Notes under the pieces: generated by a model | What the model was told of the DNA's origin: nothing | Database searches by the model: none | What the model saw: the letters and a program-made list of their open reading frames with translations, nothing else | Made by a program: the position numbers and the translations under genes | Part shown: piece by piece, positions 61,431 through 64,000 of the stretch | Position numbering within the stretch: the first letter of the stretch is position 1 | How the letters are laid out: every line of letters starts with the position of its first letter | Assembly (NCBI GenBank): GCA_028023455.1 | Contig: JAQFVV010006274.1 | Location: 4,774,001-4,838,000, forward strand | Direction: 5' to 3' | Source: Epiperipatus broadwayi | Taxonomy: Eukaryota; Onychophora; Udeonychophora; Euonychophora; Peripatidae | DNA: 64,000 nt

Positions 61431-61844
61431 CTTAGAATAATTTCAAAGCAGCTATTTATATCAGGAGAGCTACTAATTGTTTTTCCTAAAAATTTATTAC
61501 ATTATTCTCTGCTTTGAAATTATCGCATACGAATTTGAATAAAATAATCAGAATAGAAAATAATCATGGCCATAGATTATAGAAAGTTTAAAATAATCAT
61601 TGATTACAGTTACAGAAAAAATTATTAAAAAGTTATATTTATTGGTAAGAATGTTACAAGATTTTATTTTAATAAGAATTTTACATAATTGAGAATATTA
61701 TGGCATATCATTTAAATAGATTTATAGATATTGCAGGAAAATTATTACTCAATTTTCTTCAAGGCTGACTTGTCCAGTTCCAAGTGAAGAACAGCAGATT
61801 AAAAAAAGAATTTAATAGAAGATATGGACCGAATAGTATCTAGC

Positions 61845-62335
61845 AAACAATTATTTAAAGAAAGTTGCAAATTAAAATGTGATGTAAGACATCTCACATT
61901 AAAAAATATAGGTGCATTAACACTACCCTTTCTTAAATAAAACATAATTAAATATGCATCTTATATACATTTACTGTGTGCAGAATATGGTACTAAAGTA
62001 TATTTTAAAGAAAATATTTTTTCTTTGGCAAAATGCTGAAGAATCACATTACTTTAAATTGCATTGGAATGTTATATTTTGCAGAACTACCTTCTTTAAA
62101 TAATTGTTAGCTAAAGCTGAACCTATATTTTTTAAAATAACAGAGGCCTATTACATCACATTTCAATTTGCAACTTTCTCTTAATAACACATAATGAAAT
62201 ATGCATCTTATATATAATTACCAGTGCACACAAAATATGGTACTAAAGTTTGTTTTAAAGAAAATATTTTCTCTTTGGCAAAATGCTGAAAAATCACGTA
62301 CTATTTTAAATTGCATTGGGATATTGTATATGTGA
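61845..62335. repeat. direct duplication, about 245-bp period, with inverted flanks
   Basis: The block aatatggtactaaagt, ttttaaagaaaatatttt, ctttggcaaaatgctga occurs at about 61985 and 62230. The stretch gttgcaaattaaaatgtgat (61865) is mirrored by atcacatttcaatttgcaac at about 62155, so the first half is also a foldback. Confidence 0.75.
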
Positions 62336-63228
62336 GGTTTCAATGGATGACACAGGCTTGTGCATAAAATCCCCATCTAGTGCATACTCACCCAATATCC
62401 CCAGACTAATTTCTGGCTTGTGGTCTTCATCAGTGAGAAGCTTTGGATCGGAGAGCACTGCACCTAGATCTTAGGATCTAATGCAACCATCCAGCAGCCA
62501 CCTTTTATCTACTTAACTACAAAACTAAGAGAATAAAATTGAAAACACAATAATATTTTCAATCTAAACTCAATAGCTTATATAGTCAAATGGGTCTGAA
62601 CTCAGCTCAGTACCCATACATTTTGGTGTCTTTGGCTCCACTATCTTATTAGGCAGGATTGGTGTTAAACCACTAAGTATCACATGATCACCATTGCTTA
62701 TGCTAGTACATCTGTTACTAACAAAGGCAAAACTCTCCATACAGTTAGTCCCACCCAGAGTAATCAATGGATGCCAAAGGCTTGTGCATAAAATCCCCAT
62801 CTAGTGCCTACTCATCCAATATTCCTAGACTAAGTTCTGGTTTGTGGCCTTCACCAGTGAGCTTTGGATCTGAGAGCACTGCACCTAGATCTTAGGATCT
62901 AGTACAACCCTCCATCAGCCACCTTTTATCTCTAATTAACTACAAAACTATGACAATAAAATTGAAAACAGAATATTTTCAAACTAAGCTCAATAGCTTA
63001 TATAGTCAATATGAGTCTGAACTCAGTTCAGTACCCATACATTTTGGTGTCTTTGGCTCTTTAACAACCATAGCCACCACTATCCTATTAGGCAGGATTG
63101 GTGTTAAGCCACTAAGCATCACATGTTCACCATTGCTTATGCCACAAGCCAAAACTAGTCTGGGGATATTGGATGAGTAGGCACTAGATGGGGATTTTAC
63201 GTACAAGCCTCTGTCATCCATTGAAACC
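62336..63228. mobile_element. 893-bp TIR element with internal tandem duplication
   Basis: The left end ggtttcaatggatgacacag is mirrored by the right end with tgtcatccattgaaacc. The arms match for about 80 bp through atctagtgc-tactca-ccaatat. Inside, about 420 bp starting caatggatg is present twice (62341 and 62767), so the left terminal repeat also occurs internally. Other shared marks are gagcactgcacctagatctt and cccatacattttggtgtctt. The frames 62570-62800, 62950-63180 and 63006-63230 are the same repeat read in different directions, not genes. An eroded terminal repeat of the family lies at 18285-18385. Confidence 0.8.
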
Positions 63229-63234
63229 AAATAT

Positions 63235-63700
63235 ACTTATATCACTTTCATCTTTCAATCATTTTGTAATTCTGGCATTAAAATTTCCCATGATAACTTT
63301 AAAATTTTGTTTGGTCTGATCAAAAGCCTTTTTTACCCCCCTATAAAAATCAATTTCTTAATTACAACAAGAATTTATTGGGCATAAAGTTGAATTATCT
63401 GCATATTGATATTTTCAATTAAATTGAATAACTAATTTTGCCATTATCTGATGGATTACCAATTTACACAATGTTGGTCTTCTATTTTTTATTTATAATG
63501 AATCATACTAAATATGTGTTTCCAATATTTGTGCCTTTGTAGTAAAGCACACATCCAATTTGATATCAGTTGTCTCGTCATCTTTTTTTAAAATTTCGCA
63601 ACATCCAACAATTTTGCAATCATAATGTTATTTGAAAGTGATCTGCAATTGAAAGTACATGTTAACAAAAAAAAATCATCATCAAACGGTAGCCTGGGTC
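63235..63700 (-). mobile_element. non-LTR retrotransposon remnant (endonuclease domain)
   Basis: Read on the minus strand, 63240-63400 gives FDQTKQNFKVIMGNFNARI with an upstream IDFYRGV. This matches the conserved core of apurinic-like endonucleases of RTE/L1-type elements (I-x-G-D-F-N-A; here the D is N). Upstream, toward 63700, weak traces of the domain start remain. Several stops and frameshifts are present and the reverse transcriptase is absent, because the TIR element lies where it would follow. Confidence 0.6.
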
Positions 63701-64000
63701 TGCAATCAGGAGCCATAGCACTATAGACCTTTAGCCATCAACTGCTGTCTTGGTGGCAACTTTATAGCATCCTGGGAATAAGGATCATAATTTAGTTTTG
63801 ACTGTCATGATTGTAAATATCTATTAAATTTAAAAGTTCATTCACACATGCATTCATTCTATTTAACTGATATTTTAATTAAGAATTATCAGATAATTGG
63901 GAAGAAATACCAGGTGCTTCTAAATCTTAAATTCATAAGTAAAAAGGCAATAAACTCAACACACTGGCTAATGCATGTTGATTAGCAGCCCACCCACGTT
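63701..64000. other. window end, no gene seen
   Basis: A GC-richer stretch (63690-63780) may be the 5' part of the non-LTR element on the minus strand. The remainder is AT-rich. Confidence 0.3.

Noticed and set aside
62570-63230. Three frames of 74-76 codons near the right end
   Set aside because: They are the duplicated halves and the inverted ends of one TIR element read in different frames. The similarity between them reflects the repeat, not a protein.

Overview
This is an AT-rich (roughly a quarter to 30% GC by eye) animal nuclear sequence. It shows canonical GT-AG introns, Penelope-like, Ty3/gypsy and non-LTR retroelements, hAT-type non-autonomous transposons and many foldback repeats. 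There is no operon structure and no rRNA or tRNA gene that I can support. The repeat mix fits an invertebrate such as a mollusc, but the clade cannot be fixed from the sequence alone.

One split protein-coding gene is supported, on the minus strand. Four exons (30018-30353, 11807-12008, 11241-11290, 7615-7791) each have canonical splice sites. Their phases are mutually compatible (0/0, 0/1, 1/0, 0/0) and together they read about 255 codons without a stop. I do not recognise the protein, and its first and last exons were not found. Its roughly 18 kb intron (12009-30017) holds a decayed Ty3/gypsy element with two LTRs, two Penelope-like remnants, a gypsy pol tail and a 1.27 kb terminal-inverted-repeat element.

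The flanks are mostly repeats. Several elements (2035-3530, 3990-6260, 8385-9765, 33486-36115, 36116-39440, 48289-50267 and, inverted, 54672-55650) share a style. They have a GC-richer body, often an internal hairpin, and an end marked by a hairpin or a GTTACA motif, and most abut an (AT)n tract. They resemble Helentron/HINE-type elements, but this is inference. The copy at 33486-36115 carries two nested hAT-like elements with 8-bp target duplications. The copy at 36116-39440 carries a 2.2 kb series of minisatellites with periods 71, 87, 191 and about 57 bp.

The outstanding structure is a giant palindrome, about 39435-51250, with its centre at 44317/44318. The two arms of about 4.9 kb meet with no spacer. 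They differ by a few percent, mostly transitions in the parts I aligned. The right arm is interrupted by a 2 kb insertion, and the left arm preserves the empty site. No gene was recognised in it.

The right end (51.3-64 kb) holds two foldback elements of one family, one with perfect 91-bp arms. It also has an inverted hairpin-family element, several tandem duplications, GC-richer islands of unknown nature (56.9-57.4, 57.85-58.4 and 60.0-60.6 kb), an 893-bp TIR element with an internal duplication, and a remnant of a non-LTR retrotransposon endonuclease.
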